From: Haematobia irritans
Taxonomy: Eukaryota; Arthropoda; Insecta; Diptera; Muscidae
Reading direction: 5' to 3'
Length of the DNA: 64,000 nucleotides
Assembly: GCF_050003625.1 (NCBI RefSeq)
Contig: NC_134398.1
Location: 106,672,026 to 106,736,025 of the forward strand
Shown here: positions 10,983-24,659 of the stretch, piece by piece
Layout of the letters: each line of letters opens with the position of its first letter
How positions within the stretch are numbered: the stretch's first letter is position 1
Notes under the pieces: generated by a model
The model's input: the letters and a program-made list of their open reading frames with translations, nothing else
What the model was told of the DNA's origin: nothing
The model's database searches: none
Position numbers and translations under genes: made by a program

Positions 10983-12240
10983 TATACCCTGCACCACGTT
11001 GTAAATCCACATTTTCGATACTATATCAAATCCGTCAAATGTGTTGGGTGCTACATATAAAGGTTTTTATCCCAAATACATACATTCTCTGACTGACTCC
11101 ATCTGAACAAGATTTATAATCTATAGACTTAAAATTTAAGTCGGCTAATGCCCTGGGATGGTACACTATTTTAGTAAGAAAATATGGGAAACATTTTAAT
11201 CTGAACCAATTTTGAGGCAACTTCGCAAAAGTGTATTTATGATTTATCGGTCGATAGATATGTATTAGAAATAAAGGAAAATTTTACTCACTTTTACAAG
11301 TTTTCGACTTAGCAGTGACGATTTTATAAGGAAAATGTGGATATTTTGGTATTTTTTGCCCAAATCGGAAAAGCATATATATGGAAGCTATATAGAAAGA
11401 ACCGATTTCAACCAAATTTGACATGCATACTTAGTATTTTAATTCTACTCCCTGTGCAAAATTTCACGTAAATCGGACTACAACTTTGAACTCTGTGGAC
11501 GGAAAATCGTGCGAAAGATACATATGGGAGCTATATCTAAATCTGAACCGATTTCACTAAAATTTAGCATACTTGACTACACTACTAATTGTAATTGGGC
11601 TAAAACTCTGGCTTCTGAGGCCATATAAGTCTATATCGGGCGAGAGATGTATATGACAGCCATATCTCAATCTGAACCGATTTCAATTAAATTTGGCACA
11701 CCTGACTATAGTATTTATTGTTGTCCTGGTGCAAAATTTCAAGCAAATTAGCGTAAAACTCTGGCTTCTGGGCCATATAAGTCCATATCGGGCGAAAGAT
11801 ATATATGGGAGATATATCTAAATCTGAACCGATTTCAATCAAATTTTGCACACATGACTATACGACCAAGCGTAAAGTTTGTGCAAAATTTCAAGCAAAT
11901 CAGGGTAAAGCTCTGGCTTCTCGGTCCATATAAGTGCATATCGGGCGAAAGATATATATGGGAACTATATCTAAATCTGAACCTATTTCTTCCAAAATCA
12001 ATAAGGTTCTATTCTGACCCAAAACAGGAACTTGTGCCAAATTTGAAGGCGATTGGACTTAAACTGCGACCTAGACTTTGATCACAAAAATGTGTTCACA
12101 GACAGACGGACATGGCTAGATCGATTGAGGGAGCCACCCTGAGCATTATTGCCAAAGACACCATGTGTCTATCTCGTCTCCTTCTGGGTGTTGCAAACAT
12201 ATGCACTAACTTATAATGCCCTGTTCCACAGTGTGGAATA
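10983..12240 (+). mobile_element. Hairpin-ended repeat family 1, copy c
   Basis: It starts TATACCCTGCACCAC and ends with the terminal hairpin CCCTGTTCCACAGTGTGG. Four or more ~154-bp units (GGGCGAAAGATATATATGGG, TAAATCTGAACCGATTTC) fill 11390-11990, followed by GACAGACGGACATGGCTAGA and ACACCATGTGTCTATCTCG. Same order as copy d at 29648. There is no coding capacity. Confidence 0.7.
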
Positions 12241-12479
12241 ATGCATATTGTAGCTTTTTATCTTAGAAATTAAAAATAATACTTTTGTGTGCAAATTAAA
12301 CAATTAAACAAAAAGTATTGGTGACAACCACAACCAAATAATAATTTCAAATTCGAGTAGGTTGAAAAACTGGGAATTAAGTTTAATTTTACTGAAAACA
12401 TAAAATGTATCTTTTTAAATGTCGTAAAATTATATTTTAACGCGGTAAGTATTATTTCTATTGTTAGTGTAACTTTCCC
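12241..12479. other. Unassigned AT-rich stretch
   Basis: No open frame, tRNA-like box or repeat match that I can support. Confidence 0.4.
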
Positions 12480-12722
12480 AAAAATATCGTGTTTGGACGT
12501 TCGTTGTAAGAATTATATGCTTCTGTGCAAACATTTTTTGTATTAAAAAATTTATTCACGTAAACAAACACGTTGTAACATATTAACATATCGATTGCAA
12601 ACATAATATACTAGTTCTCAAACACAATATTCTTGTACCCACACATATTGTGTTAAATTTTATTGTCCCAAACATCTTATTTTTGTATCCAAACATATAA
12701 AAAACACACTTTTTCCTCCGTG
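12480..12722 (-). mobile_element. MITE family 4, partial copy
   Basis: On the minus strand it starts TA/CACGGAGGAAAAAGTG (12722 inward) and continues with TATGTTTGG-type blocks as in 2815 and 54185. The distal end is not clear. Confidence 0.5.
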
Positions 12723-13014
12723 TAGAAACCGTAGTTTTTATTCAATTTGCTTGAAATTTTAAATCTAGAGGTTTTTGAGGACCATAAATGGGTCCCGATT
12801 TAACTCCTTGGGCTTATATAAACCGTAGTTTGCATTCTATATATCAGTTAACATTTTCCTACACTTATATACCACTATATTGCAGAATAAAAAATTAACT
12901 GAATTAGATTCATATATGGAATGATTTTATTGAACATTTTTTCATTAATGTGGACAAATCTTACATATTTGTGGTAAACCTTTTACTTCAAAATTAGAGC
13001 TGCTTACTTAAAGT
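12723..13014. other. Unassigned, with a short repeat shared with 45472-45530
   Basis: 12833-12890 (CATTCTATATATCAGTTAACATTTTCCTAC) recurs almost unchanged at 45474-45527 just before another hairpin-ended element. No gene is seen. Confidence 0.4.
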
Positions 13015-14370
13015 CCACAAGAGCTTCGGAGGATTGGGACACTTACAAGATGAATCTGAGAGGATATCAACCAGAACTGAGAAGGGTTCACAATAACTCT
13101 TGGAATGATTACTGTAGCAGTATTGAGAATACGTCATAGGCTTCCAGACTATGGAAGGTACTAGCATCCACTAACTCCGCTCCAGGTTTCACTAAAACAT
13201 CGGACGTCAATTGGACAATGTCAAGTGAGGAGACGTTGGAGGTAAGTCAGGAACAGATTCCTTTAATGTCATGCTGCATCTATTGCCTTTAGACATTTTG
13301 GACAAACAGTCAGCTGCAACAACGGCTATGCGGTTGCGCGAACTATCGCTGTGGTCGGAAAGAAATTACGGTCACAGTTCGGTCCTCAAAATAATGCCAG
13401 ATGCCTAATGTGCCTAACGTAGTGGATTACACTCTGGCGAAACCACTTCTCGACAAAAAGTTTGAAACTCTAATTCCCAACAGTGAGGCGTGATGTATAC
13501 AGACCCCGGGGAATAAAAGATATATAGATTTCTACACTGATGGCTTCAAATTGGATGGACAAGTGGGTTTCGGAGTATATTCTAAAGATCTGGAACTTCG
13601 AATAGCGAAAAGATTACCTAATAACTGTAGTGTTTTTCAGGCTGAAATATTAGCAATAAGAGATGTGGTGAATTGGCTGAGAAGTAAATATTGGCATTAA
13701 TATATACTCAGACTGTCAACCTGCAATGAAATCCTTGGACTCTGTATTCCTTAACTCGAAAACGGTCATCTACTGCCGCAAATTTCTCAACGAGATGGCT
13801 GAGCAGTACAATATTCACCTATTATGTGTGCCTGGCCATAGGAACATACCGAGGAACTGCGAAGCAGATCAGTTAGAAAGACTAGGTGAACTAGAATGTG
13901 TTGGTATGCCTCTGGCTAACTGAAAACTGATCTCAAGACGCCAGATATCACTCCTGATATCTGCTATAACGGGTCGCTGCCTGATAGGCGAATTTGCAAA
14001 AACTATTGGTGCGAAGTATAATGACTACTGTATGAGCTGTCATGATGCGTAGGAAAACGAATCAATTAAACACATCTTGTGTGAGTGTCCTGCAGTGTCC
14101 TGAGTGTGTAAGCCGTAAGCGAATTTTAGAAGCATATAGCTTTATATTACTGGCGGACCTGGAAAACGTTAACTTAAGCAGTCTGCTAATATTTTTGGAA
14201 CAATCTGATTAGTTCAACAAAAGAAAATAATAGAGAAGGTCCAATGGTTAAAACTAGAAGTGCCCATAGGTAATAGGTACTTTTAGTTAAATGTGGTATC
14301 ACAATGGACTGAATAGTCTAAGTGAGCCTGAAACTTAATCTGGCTGCCACTTTAACCTAGGTTAGGTACG
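13015..14370 (+). pseudogene. Decayed R1/LOA-like LINE copy C
   Basis: It aligns to the LINE ORF2 of 59254-62859. From 13015 to about 13240 it matches the region around 60205-60440. It then jumps to the region after the reverse transcriptase (about 61737), so roughly 1.3 kb holding the RT core is gone. It continues through the RNase H (CACTGATGGCTTCAAATTGG at 13536) to the 3' tail. Further deletions lie near 13685 and 13885, an 8-bp insertion near 13400, and several stops. The last bases are GCTGCCACTTTAACCT, then an inverted AGGTTAGG. Confidence 0.85.
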
Positions 14371-14469
14371 TTTTTAGTACAGTTTTATTTATTTATATAG
14401 ACGCAGTTCTTCAATAAAGATATGTTTTATTAATATTTAATAGTTTATTAAGAATCAAACGCGTCAACT

Positions 14470-14719
14470 GGCTTTGAAATATTAGTTTAGTATTCCAATT
14501 TTGCAATTTTTAACTCCAATTTTTTCCTTCAAACTACGAAATTTTCATTAACTAGTGAAGAAATTAATTATGTCTAATAATTTTTCTTGAATTTGTCGAA
14601 AAATATTTACTTATTTTAAAAAAATCAGCGTGACATCTGCGTTTCTAATACAGTTTAGATAAAATTTTCTAATTGTAATCTAATTTTTCTTTCCTAGTGT
14701 GTTCACTGTTTTTTCAGTG
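14470..14719 (+). mobile_element. MITE family 3, partial copy d
   Basis: Matches the inner and right parts of 26078-26576 (TTTTTCCTTCAAACTACGAAA, AATTATGTCTAATAA) and ends GTTCACTGTTTTTTCAGTG. The left end is missing. Confidence 0.6.
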
Positions 14720-16826
<2,107 letters not shown>

Positions 16827-16827
16827 A

Positions 16828-17050
16828 AGTGAGCGTCAAAATAAACTGTACAAAATTATTTATTAAAAAAATTTTTCGTTTCACCCTTTAAATTTTTTAT
16901 TTTATTTCAAACTTTATGTTTTTTTTTATAGCGTATCCAAAACTTAATTTAACACAAAAACAAACAACAAAACATTACAAAAACAAGAGTTTTAAAACAA
17001 AAACAAAATATATGATATATTTTACGCGTCACAAATAAGTGTACATCTTA
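16828..17050 (+). promoter_or_regulatory. Left IR/DR block: outer and inner transposase-site repeats
   Basis: Outer GAGCGTCAAAATAAACTGTA (about 16831-16850) and inner CGCGTCACAAATAAGTGTAC (about 17025-17044) are direct repeats differing at a few positions. They match the right-end pair in inverted orientation. In IR/DR elements such pairs bind the paired-like domain; here that role is inferred. Confidence 0.65.
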
Positions 17051-17214
17051 TTTCTGTAATAATTGAGCGGCTTTGGACTTCCAAATATGCCGTTATATTC
17101 GATTGGTTGGTTACGTTGGTACATTATTTCAACTCTCTATTGATTTTTATAGTAGTTGGACGCCATTGTTCAAGTATAATCTTTTGTCGATAGTAAATTA
17201 TTATTTTTCCAAAC

Positions 17215-18231
17215 ATGGGCAGACAAACGTCCACAGATATCAGAAAACTAGCTATAAATCTTCGAAGAGAAGGCAAGACTCTTCGTGAAATCGGGTCTAT
17301 TATAAAACGAAGTCATAATACTGTTAAGAATATAATTGATAAGCACGAAAAATTTGGAATAGTGAAAAATCGTCCCGGTGCAGGCAGACCAAGAGTTTTA
17401 AATGAGGTCGAAATACGATCTATAGTGCGTGATGTAAAGAAGAATCCTTTTAAAAGTGCAGTAAAAATATCGGAGGAAGTCTCTTCTAGAAAAAATACAA
17501 AAGTAAGTGCTAGCACGGTAAGACGAGCACTGCATGCATATGGTCTCCATGGCCGTTTACCTCGAAAGAAACCCCTAATATCGCCAGTCAATCAGAAAAA
17601 AGTATCTACTATTCAAAAAAATACGAGAATAAAGAAGTTTCTTTCTGGCACAACATTCTGTTTAGCGACGAAAGCAAATTTGAGGTTTTTGGAAAAAAAA
17701 GTTGTGAAAGTATGGAGAACAACGAATAGGGAGTATGCGGAACAAAATTTAATACCTACAGTTAAGCATGGAGGGGGTTCTGTTATGGTGTGGGGGTGTA
17801 TGGCAGCTAATGGAGTTGGGAACTTGGTTTTTATTGAAAATACCATGAATAAAACGGACTATCTTAATATTTTTAAAAATAATTTGCCATCTAGTGTTGA
17901 AAAATTAGGCCTACATCGATCATGGATCTTCCAACAAGATAATGATCCAAAGCACACTGCAAAGATAGTTAAGGATTGGCTTCGTCATCACACTCCCAAC
18001 ATATTAGATCATCCTCCCCAATCACCAGACCTAAACCCAATCGAGCATTTATGGGAGCACCTCGATCGTCAAATAAGAAAAAGAATAATCACTAACAAGG
18101 ATATGCTAAAATCTGTTTTGAAGGAGGAGTGACAGAAAATTCCACCAGACGTAACCAAAAATTTGGTTGAATCGATGCCCCGAAGACTTGCTGCCGTTAT
18201 AAAAGCAAAAGGAAAAGCAACCAAATACTAA
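17215..18231 (+). pseudogene. Tc1-like DD34E transposase, inactivated
   Basis: An N-terminal bipartite HTH (TLREIGSIIKRSHNTVKNII, and ASTVRRALHAYGLHGRLPRK) is followed by a GRPR-type AT-hook and the catalytic core. D (residue 242, FQQDNDPKHTA) and E (residue 277, SPDLNPIEHLWE) have 34 residues between them, hence DD34E. The first catalytic aspartate (FSDESKF) is encoded at about 17660-17680 but in another frame: a frameshift near 17630 and a compensating one near 17695 replace it. The long frame stops at a TGA (18130-18132), yet the same frame continues QKIPPDVTKNLVESMPRRL to a TAA at 18229-18231. The TGA is therefore probably a mutated tryptophan codon. The protein cannot be catalytic as it stands, but both ends are recognisable. 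Confidence 0.9.
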
Positions 18232-18484
18232 ACAATTCAAAATTTTTTAGTTAATGTAAAATGTACACTTTATTTTGACGCGTAAAAAATGGAATATATC
18301 TTAATTTTGTTCTGTACACTTTTTTGTATTAAGTTTTTAATTTTTTTTATTTATAGTTTTAAGTTAAGATTTAAATCCTCTTTTAGAATAACAAATTTTT
18401 TTTGTAACAATCGTAAATAAAAATGCTAAAATAAAAGGTATTTTAATACAAATGCTTATGTACAGTTTATTATGACGCTCACTG

Positions 18485-18507
18485 TATATATATATATATA
18501 TATATAC
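18485..18507. repeat. (TA)n remnant
   Basis: Short TA run to the right of the Tc1-like element, taken as the last piece of the split microsatellite. Confidence 0.85.
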
Positions 18508-18512
18508 ATATC

Positions 18513-19550
18513 TTATACTTCATTACTCCAGCGTTTCATATTATCAGCACTTGTTGATGTCTTTCCTGGTCCTTCGTGGTCATCTATTTTCCGAACGTCG
18601 TATCGATTATTTCCGTTACATTTTATTACTTCATATGGTCCGAAATTCTTGGCTCGAAGTTTCATTCAACTTCCGAACTGGGTCCTTGAGATTGATACTA
18701 AATCTCCAATCTTGTAATCTGTAGCGTTTTTGCGTTTTTTATCAAATGATTTTCGATTTTCCAATTGAACATCGGATATTTGCTTTTTTGCGGATATTCT
18801 CAATTCTTCTCTTTCGCGAAGAAATTCTTCAGCAACTTCTTTTTCAATAATTTCCATAATATGTAAGTCATATTTTGTATTCATTGGTACCCTTATCATT
18901 AGTTCAAATGGCGATGTTCCTATAGATCTATGTGTTGTTTTGTTCAGATATTGTTGAGTAACGCTGATATGTTGATACCATTTCTCGGGGTTATCCACAC
19001 TGAGCTTCGATAAAACAGATATAATAACTCTATGTACCCTCTCCACCTGTCCATTTCCTCTAGGCACGCCAGTTGTAGTATGGATCATGTCAATGTTATT
19101 AGATTCACAGTATTCGCTGAAAATCTCACGAGGTAAATGCTATTCCTTTATCTGTTATAATACGTCTTGGATTACCAAAGGTTGTTGTGATTATTTTCAT
19201 TTTTTCTATCACTTCTACTGTTGTTGTAGACTTTGTTTGAAATATCCACACAAATTTAGTAAAAACATCAATAATTGTTAATATGTGCTTGTAGTTTTTA
19301 TGTGTCGAGTGCATCGGCCCCAGGTGATCAATATGCCAAGTGTCCAAAGAGACACTACCTTTTGGAATAGGATTCAAAAATCCTTCTTTTCTACCACATT
19401 TTTTGTCGGCCAAAATACACGGAATACAATTGTGAATGACGTCATCAATCACCTGTTTAACGTTAGAAATATAAAATTCTTTATCCAAAATATCCTCCAT
19501 TTTGCGGTGTTTGAAGTGTCCTTGTTCTTGAGCTTTTCGCACGAGCGATG

Positions 19551-19560
<10 letters not shown>
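18513..19560 (-). pseudogene. Ty3/gypsy integrase remnant (Mdg3/micropia-like)
   Basis: Minus-strand integrase. An N-terminal zinc finger (GHFKHRKM ... NCIPC) is followed by the core, with D in WHIDHLGP, D in RIITDKGIAFTS and E in GNGQVERVHR. The C-terminal part has GDLVSISR, then GPYEVIKC and NNRYDVRKID. Lesions: a one-base frameshift near 19135 between the second D and the E, and a TGA at 18666-18668, after which the same frame stays open to a TAA at 18513-18515. No RT, protease or LTR is adjacent. The upstream end stops at a repeat containing (TA)n. The lineage name is from resemblance to Mdg3-type integrases and is tentative. Confidence 0.85.
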
Positions 19561-19735
<175 letters not shown>

Positions 19736-20244
19736 GACACAAAAATATATATGATTTTACGAGTCTGAAATATTCTCCACATCTTTTTAAGCTCATCTAA
19801 CCCAACATTGCACTATATGGACCACATATTCCATTTATTTCGGCGATTTCCTACGCACCGTTAGTTATGAGGACAGCAGGGTACGCATCGTGAATTTTGA
19901 GGACGCGTCCCCAAAACTAACGCTAGATATATGCCACACATGATTACCACCATCTCGTTTATATTTTAGCATTTTTTATCAACGCCGTTCCCAATGCAAT
20001 CTTGGCTATGATGTTCTTCTTTACGCATGAAAAGTCTTAAAATAATCTTAAGACGTTGTTATGGAAACTCCGACGGTGGTGCAATGTGATAAGGCGACTG
20101 TTAATGCGTGTGGAGCAGAAAATCCAGGTTCGAGTCACGGCACACGCAATTATTTTTACCAAAAATCTTTAGTTTAAAGACAAAATCTTTGGAATCAGCA
20201 TTAAATTTCGTCAAAATCCAGCCAATTTATCTCTTTCTTCACAC
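19736..20244. other. Repeat-like stretch with a tRNA-like block
   Basis: It contains GAGGACGCGTCCCCAAAACTAA-type motifs related to those around 36450-37460 (split here: GAGGACGCGT, then CCCCAAAAC). At 20085-20150 a tRNA-like block has GGTGCAATGTGATAAGGCG and CAGGTTCGAGTCACGG spaced like A and B boxes. It lacks a clean acceptor stem, so I do not call a tRNA gene. Confidence 0.4.
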
Positions 20245-20630
20245 TCAAAAAAGTGGTTACAATATTTCAGCAAAACCGATTTAATTCATTTTTTGTTCGT
20301 GAAATTAGTAGCTTTTAAGATAGATTCGATGACTTTAATAATTTTTTGCGCACGTTAGTTAAATTAACTAAAACAGAGTAAAAAATCATACAGAAATGAT
20401 GCATAAAGATTAGCTAAATTCATGTATCCCACAAAATAGTTCAGAATTTATTAACATTGTTAATTTTACGAAATATGCACCCATCTTTAAATTCCTATAA
20501 CACTAAAGACATTTTTGCAGTTTTGAACTCCAATTTGTTCTTCAAACTACGAAATATTTTTAATGAGTGAAACATAATATTTTGATCTAATAAATGTATT
20601 TATTATATGTCGCAAATATGTTATGCTACC
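20245..20630 (-). mobile_element. MITE family 3, copy e (diverged)
   Basis: Starts ACTCAAAAAAGTGGTTAC and shows the family order: TTAATTCAT, CGCACGTTAGTTAAA, CCAATTTGTTCTTCAAACT. It is more divergent than copies a-c, and the distal end is uncertain. Confidence 0.5.
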
Positions 20631-20989
20631 CAGCAACAAAAGAGTATCCAAACAAATAGTAAAAATGTTAGTTTTAGATCCTGAAGTGGTGTTAAACAAA
20701 GTTAAAATTAACCCTTAAAAATATGAAAAAAGTGAATTAAAATAACTTGCTGTGTAGGACATCTTTGGTCGGGCATTTTAAGAAGTGAATTTAAAGCTGT
20801 GCCATTGGAACAACTTCGAAACTTTTTGCTGGGTAGTCTATATGACCATTATATGCTTGCACTTAAAAGTAATATGTTAAATATTTGAGTTCCAAATCTA
20901 TAATTTTTACACCGAAATATATGAAAACAGTCTTTTCGTCCATGTTTATTTGTACATAACATTTGTACATAATAACACTAATAGTTAAA
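20631..20989. other. Unassigned stretch with MITE 4-like words
   Basis: Contains CATATGCTTGC, ATATGTTAAATATTTGAGTTCC and a GTCTTTTCGTCCATG end-like word near 20930, suggesting a decayed MITE 4. No gene is seen. Confidence 0.35.
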
Positions 20990-21225
20990 AACAAGTATAT
21001 ACGGCCGTAAGTTCGGCCAGGCCGAAGCTTATGTACCCTCCACCATGGATTGCGTAGAAACTTCTACTGAAGACTGTCATCCACAATCGAATTAATTGGG
21101 TTGCGGTAACTTTTGCCGATGACAAGGTATCTTAAAACTTCCTAATACCGTAATTTATACCACGTAGTCCATACGTGGTATATATTAAACTTAAAATGGC
21201 CGATTAAATACGTATATAATTAAGT

Positions 21226-21430
21226 TTGACAAAATTTTCTATAGAAATACAATTTTTACAAAATTTTCAAAAGATTTAAAATTTTGAAAACATTCTCTAT
21301 AGAATTAAAATTTTGACAACATTTTCTACAGAAATAAAATTTTGCCAAAATTTTCTATAGAAATAAAATTTGACAAAATTTTCTATAGAAATAAAATTTT
21401 GACAAAATTTTCTATAGAAATAAAATTTTT
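21226..21430 (+). repeat. 29-bp minisatellite
   Basis: Tandem TTTTCTATAGAAATAAAATT plus TTGACAAAA with a 29-bp period, degenerate at the left. The same unit forms arrays at 24145, 24690, 27000 and 47020. Confidence 0.85.
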
Positions 21431-21639
21431 CTAGATTATTTTTGCTCGAGTGGCAAGCATGATTATGAACCGATATGGACCAATTTTTGTGTGATTGGGG
21501 ATCGGCTATATATAACTATAGACCGATATGGACCAATTTTGGCATGGTTATTAGCAGCCATATATTAATACCACGTTGCAAATTTCAACCTGATCGGATG
21601 AAATTGGCTTCTCTTAGAGGATCCGCAAACCAAATCTGG

Positions 21640-22440
21640 GGATCGGTTTATATGGGGCCTATATATAATTATGGACCGATATCGACCAATTTTTGCATGG
21701 GAGTTTGAGGCCATATATAAACACCACGTACCAAATTTCAACCGGATCGGATGAATTTTGCTCCTCTAAGAGGCTCCGGAGTTCAAATCTGGGGATCGGT
21801 TTATATGGGGGCTATATATAATTATGGACCGATTTGGACCAATTTTTGCATGGTTGTTAGAGACTATATATTAATACCATGCACCAAATTTCATCCGTAT
21901 CGGATGAAATTTGCTTCTCTTTGACGCTCCGCAAGCCAAATCTGGGGTTCGGTTTATATGGGGGCTATATATAATTATGGACCGATGTGGACCAATATTT
22001 GTATGGCTGTTAGAGACAATATATTAACACCATGTACCAAATTTCAGACGGATCGGATGAAATTTGCTTCTCTTAGAGCAATCGCAAGCCAAATTTGGGG
22101 GTCCGTTTATATGGGGGCTATATATAATTATGGACCGATGTGGACCAATTTTTGCATGGTTGTTAGAGACCATATACTAACACCATGTACCAAATTTCAG
22201 CCGGATAGGATGAAATTTGCTTCTCTTAGAGCAATCGCAAGCCAAATTTGGCGTCCGTTTATATGGGGGCTATACGTAAAAGTGGACCGATATGGACCAA
22301 TTTTTGCATGGTTGTTAGAGACCATATACTGACACCGTGTACCAAATTTCAGCCTGATCGGATGAAATTTGCTTCTCTTAGAGCAATCGTAAGCCAAATT
22401 TGGGGGTCCGTTTATATGGGGGCTATACGTAATACCATCC
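21640..22440 (+). repeat. Tandem ~153-bp units of family 2
   Basis: TTTATATGGGGGCTATA recurs near 21650, 21801, 21955, 22109, 22260 and 22414, each followed by ATTATGGACCGAT.TGGACC and ACCAAATTTCA.CCGGAT. The last three units are the most alike, which suggests recent local expansion. Confidence 0.88.
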
Positions 22441-22672
22441 GACCTACATCAATAACAACTACTGGTGCCAAGTTTCAAGTCGATAGATTGTTTCGTTCGG
22501 AAGTTAGCGTGATTTCAACAGACGGACGGATGGACATGCTCAGGTCGACCCAGAATTTCACCACGACCAAGAATATATATACTTTATGGGGTCTTAGAGC
22601 AATATTTCGATGTGTTACAAACGGAATGACAATGTTAATATACCCCCATCCTATGGTGGAGGGTATAAAAAA

Positions 22673-23109
22673 GAATCATTATTTTACAAATACGCACCGT
22701 TAATAGCATTACAAAACAGGCTGAAATATTAGCAAACTATATGTTATGCAAGTTCAGCGCATCGGCCGTTGAAATGGTGGACATCCATCCTATGACAAGC
22801 CCATGTTAAATACATCGCTTCTGCGCCAATTTCAAACCACTTCTGGATCGAAAAATAACATTTTCAATACTTTTTGGGACACTTTTTTGCTGGGTTTGGA
22901 AGATGGCCATAAAATCTTAGTCTGTACTGTTTATTTTACAAAAAATTGCGGATGTAATTAAGTGAAAGATATTTTGAAGGGTCTCGCAATTACCACACAA
23001 ATTTTTTGATTATTTGAAATGTCGTATTGTTTGTGAATTAATTTTGCAATTGCTGACTGAGGCTTTTACAATTCCTAAGGTCCATTTTGACGTTTTGTAA
23101 GCAAAACTA
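22673..23109. other. Unassigned stretch
   Basis: No gene, boxes or clear repeat boundary that I can support. Confidence 0.4.
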
Positions 23110-23553
23110 CACTGAAAAAAAAAACAGTGAACCAGGAAGAAAACTTTCTGTTTATTTTAGAAAATTTTAACTAAACAGTATTACAAACGCTGACCCCACG
23201 CCGGTATCACAAAAATAAGTAAATGTTTTTCGACAAATTCAAGAAAATTGACTAAACATATTTATTTTTTTTTTTCACTTGTTAAAAAAATTTTGTAGTT
23301 TGAAGGAAAAAATTGGTATTCAAAATTGCAAGAATGTCTTTAGTACCATAAATTCAAGATGGTCGCAATTGTAGTAAAATTTACAAATTTAAAGAAATAA
23401 TAAACTATTTTGTGCGAAGTACGAATTTAGAAAATTTTTTACGCTTAATTTTATCGCGTTTTTTAGTTCATTCAACTGACGTACGCATTTGCATTAAGAA
23501 AAATAAAGTTAAATTGTCTTTAGTGAAATATAGTGTTCACTTAATTTTGAATG
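23110..23553 (+). mobile_element. MITE family 3, copy a
   Basis: Begins TA/CACTGAAAAAAAAAACAGTG and ends GTTCACTTAATTTTGAATG/TA, 444 bp. Interior words (AACTAAACA.TATTACAA.CGCTG, TTTTCGACAAATTCA) match 26078-26576 and 32581-33234. It is noncoding. Confidence 0.75.
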
Positions 23554-23585
23554 TAGGGAATGTTGAAGTCGATCTTACTCAGTTC

Positions 23586-23990
23586 ACACTCAAGAAAATA
23601 TTGTTTTGAGGCCAATGATTTCATGTTCTTCAAATACGAATCCAAGTTTTTTAGACCCATTTCTTTGATATAAAGTTTTTTCCCTGCCTAAAAGTCGATC
23701 GACTTTTCAAAAAAGTCGATTTGTACTTAGAGTTAAAATTGGATATCCTGACATGAAAGAAAATTTTGTTTTACTTGGTTTTAATAGTTCTGAAAAAGTC
23801 TACAAAATTAATAAAATTGTGTTTAATATTGTTGGCATTTTGTATCTTGACTTCCCTGAAACAAATTTCTTTGTAAACGGAACGACAAATTTCATTCAAA
23901 GTACGAAAGATTTCGTTCTTTTCACGAAAAAAAGTTCTTCAATTTTTTTGTAGTTTGTATGGAACAACTTCGTACATTTTTAACTGAATT
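23586..23990 (+). repeat. MITE family 2-like fragment
   Basis: CACTCAAGAAAATATTG, GATTTCATG and AAAGTCGAT follow the family 2 order but are more diverged. The right end is lost near 23850-23990. Confidence 0.5.
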
Positions 23991-24109
23991 AACATATTGG
24001 CGAGAACCCGATAATTTTTGATAATCATTACAAATTTGTACTGGAAGACATCCGTGTACTTCAACAAACCAGAAAGAAATCACATTTAATTTTTGTAACT
24101 TGTAAGTTG

Positions 24110-24620
24110 GTACTGGAAGGCGTTCTTATTTCAAAAGAAAATTTTGTCAAAATTTTATTTCTATAGAACATTTTATCAACATTTTATTTCTATAGAAAGT
24201 TTTGTCAAAATTTTATTTCTATAGAAAAGTTTATCAAAATTTTATTTCTATAGAAAAGTTTGCCAAAATTTTATTTTTTTTATTTCTGTCGAAAATTTTG
24301 TCAATATTTTATTTCTGTAGAAAACTTTGTCAAAATTTTATTTCTATAGAAAATTTTATCAAAATTTTATTTCTATCGAAAATTTTGTCAATATTTTATT
24401 TCTATAAAAAATTTGTTCAACATTTGTCAATTTTTTTTGTCAAAATTTTAATTCTATAGAAAATGTTTTCAAAATTTTATTTCTGTCAAATTTAATCAAA
24501 CCAACTTACAATTAAGAAGACGGTGTTAAGAAGTTTTAAGATACCTTGCTATTGGCAAGTGTTTTTGCAACCCACGTAATTCGTAAAAGTTCCTGAAAGA
24601 GTAAAATTGATATCGACGCA
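24110..24620 (-). repeat. Family 2 fragment with reversed 29-bp minisatellite
   Basis: 24145-24490 is the 29-bp unit on the minus strand. 24525-24590 is the reverse of the family 2 segment seen at 21090-21145 (GGTATCTTAAAACTTC). Confidence 0.7.
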
Positions 24621-24659
24621 GTACCCAAAAAAATAATTCTCACCTCCAAATTAAATTTT

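Larger units (their letters stand above)
16827..18484 (+). mobile_element. Tc1-like DD34E element with IR/DR ends
   Basis: 1658 bp between TA dinucleotides. The right end reads CAGTGAGCGTCATAATAAAC inward; the left reads AAGTGAGCGTCAAAATAAAC, with the first C mutated to A. A second, inner copy of the same motif lies about 195 bp inside each end (ACGCGTCACAAATAAGTGTA near 17024; its inverted partner near 18255-18285). Two binding-site-like repeats per end is the IR/DR layout known from several Tc1 elements. Confidence 0.9.
20990..22672 (+). mobile_element. Hairpin-ended repeat family 2, complete-looking copy a
   Basis: The 5' edge is AACAAGTATATACGGCCGTA, then the perfect hairpin TTCGGCC-A-GGCCGAA (21012-21026) and TACCCTCCACCATGG. 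Next come a 29-bp minisatellite (21226-21430) and six ~153-bp units (21640-22440). GACGGACGGATGGACATG and CTTTATGGGGTC follow, and the element closes with the terminal inverted partner CCTATGGTGGAGGGTA. It has no protein. The order matches families 1 and 3 although sequence identity is low. Confidence 0.7.

Noticed and set aside
13236..13262. Splice donor-like GAGGTAAGT in the decayed LINE
   Set aside because: It lies exactly at the edge of a ~1.3-kb deletion relative to the intact LINE and is most simply a deletion junction.
21958..22703. Frames with repeated WGSVYMGAIYNYGPMWTNF-like peptides
   Set aside because: These are translations of the 153-bp tandem units of family 2; the period is not a multiple of three throughout and no start or regulatory context is present.
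24202..24459. Frames with repeated FYFYRKFCQNFISIE-like peptides (also 27251, 46985)
   Set aside because: Product of the 29-bp minisatellite read in three frames.
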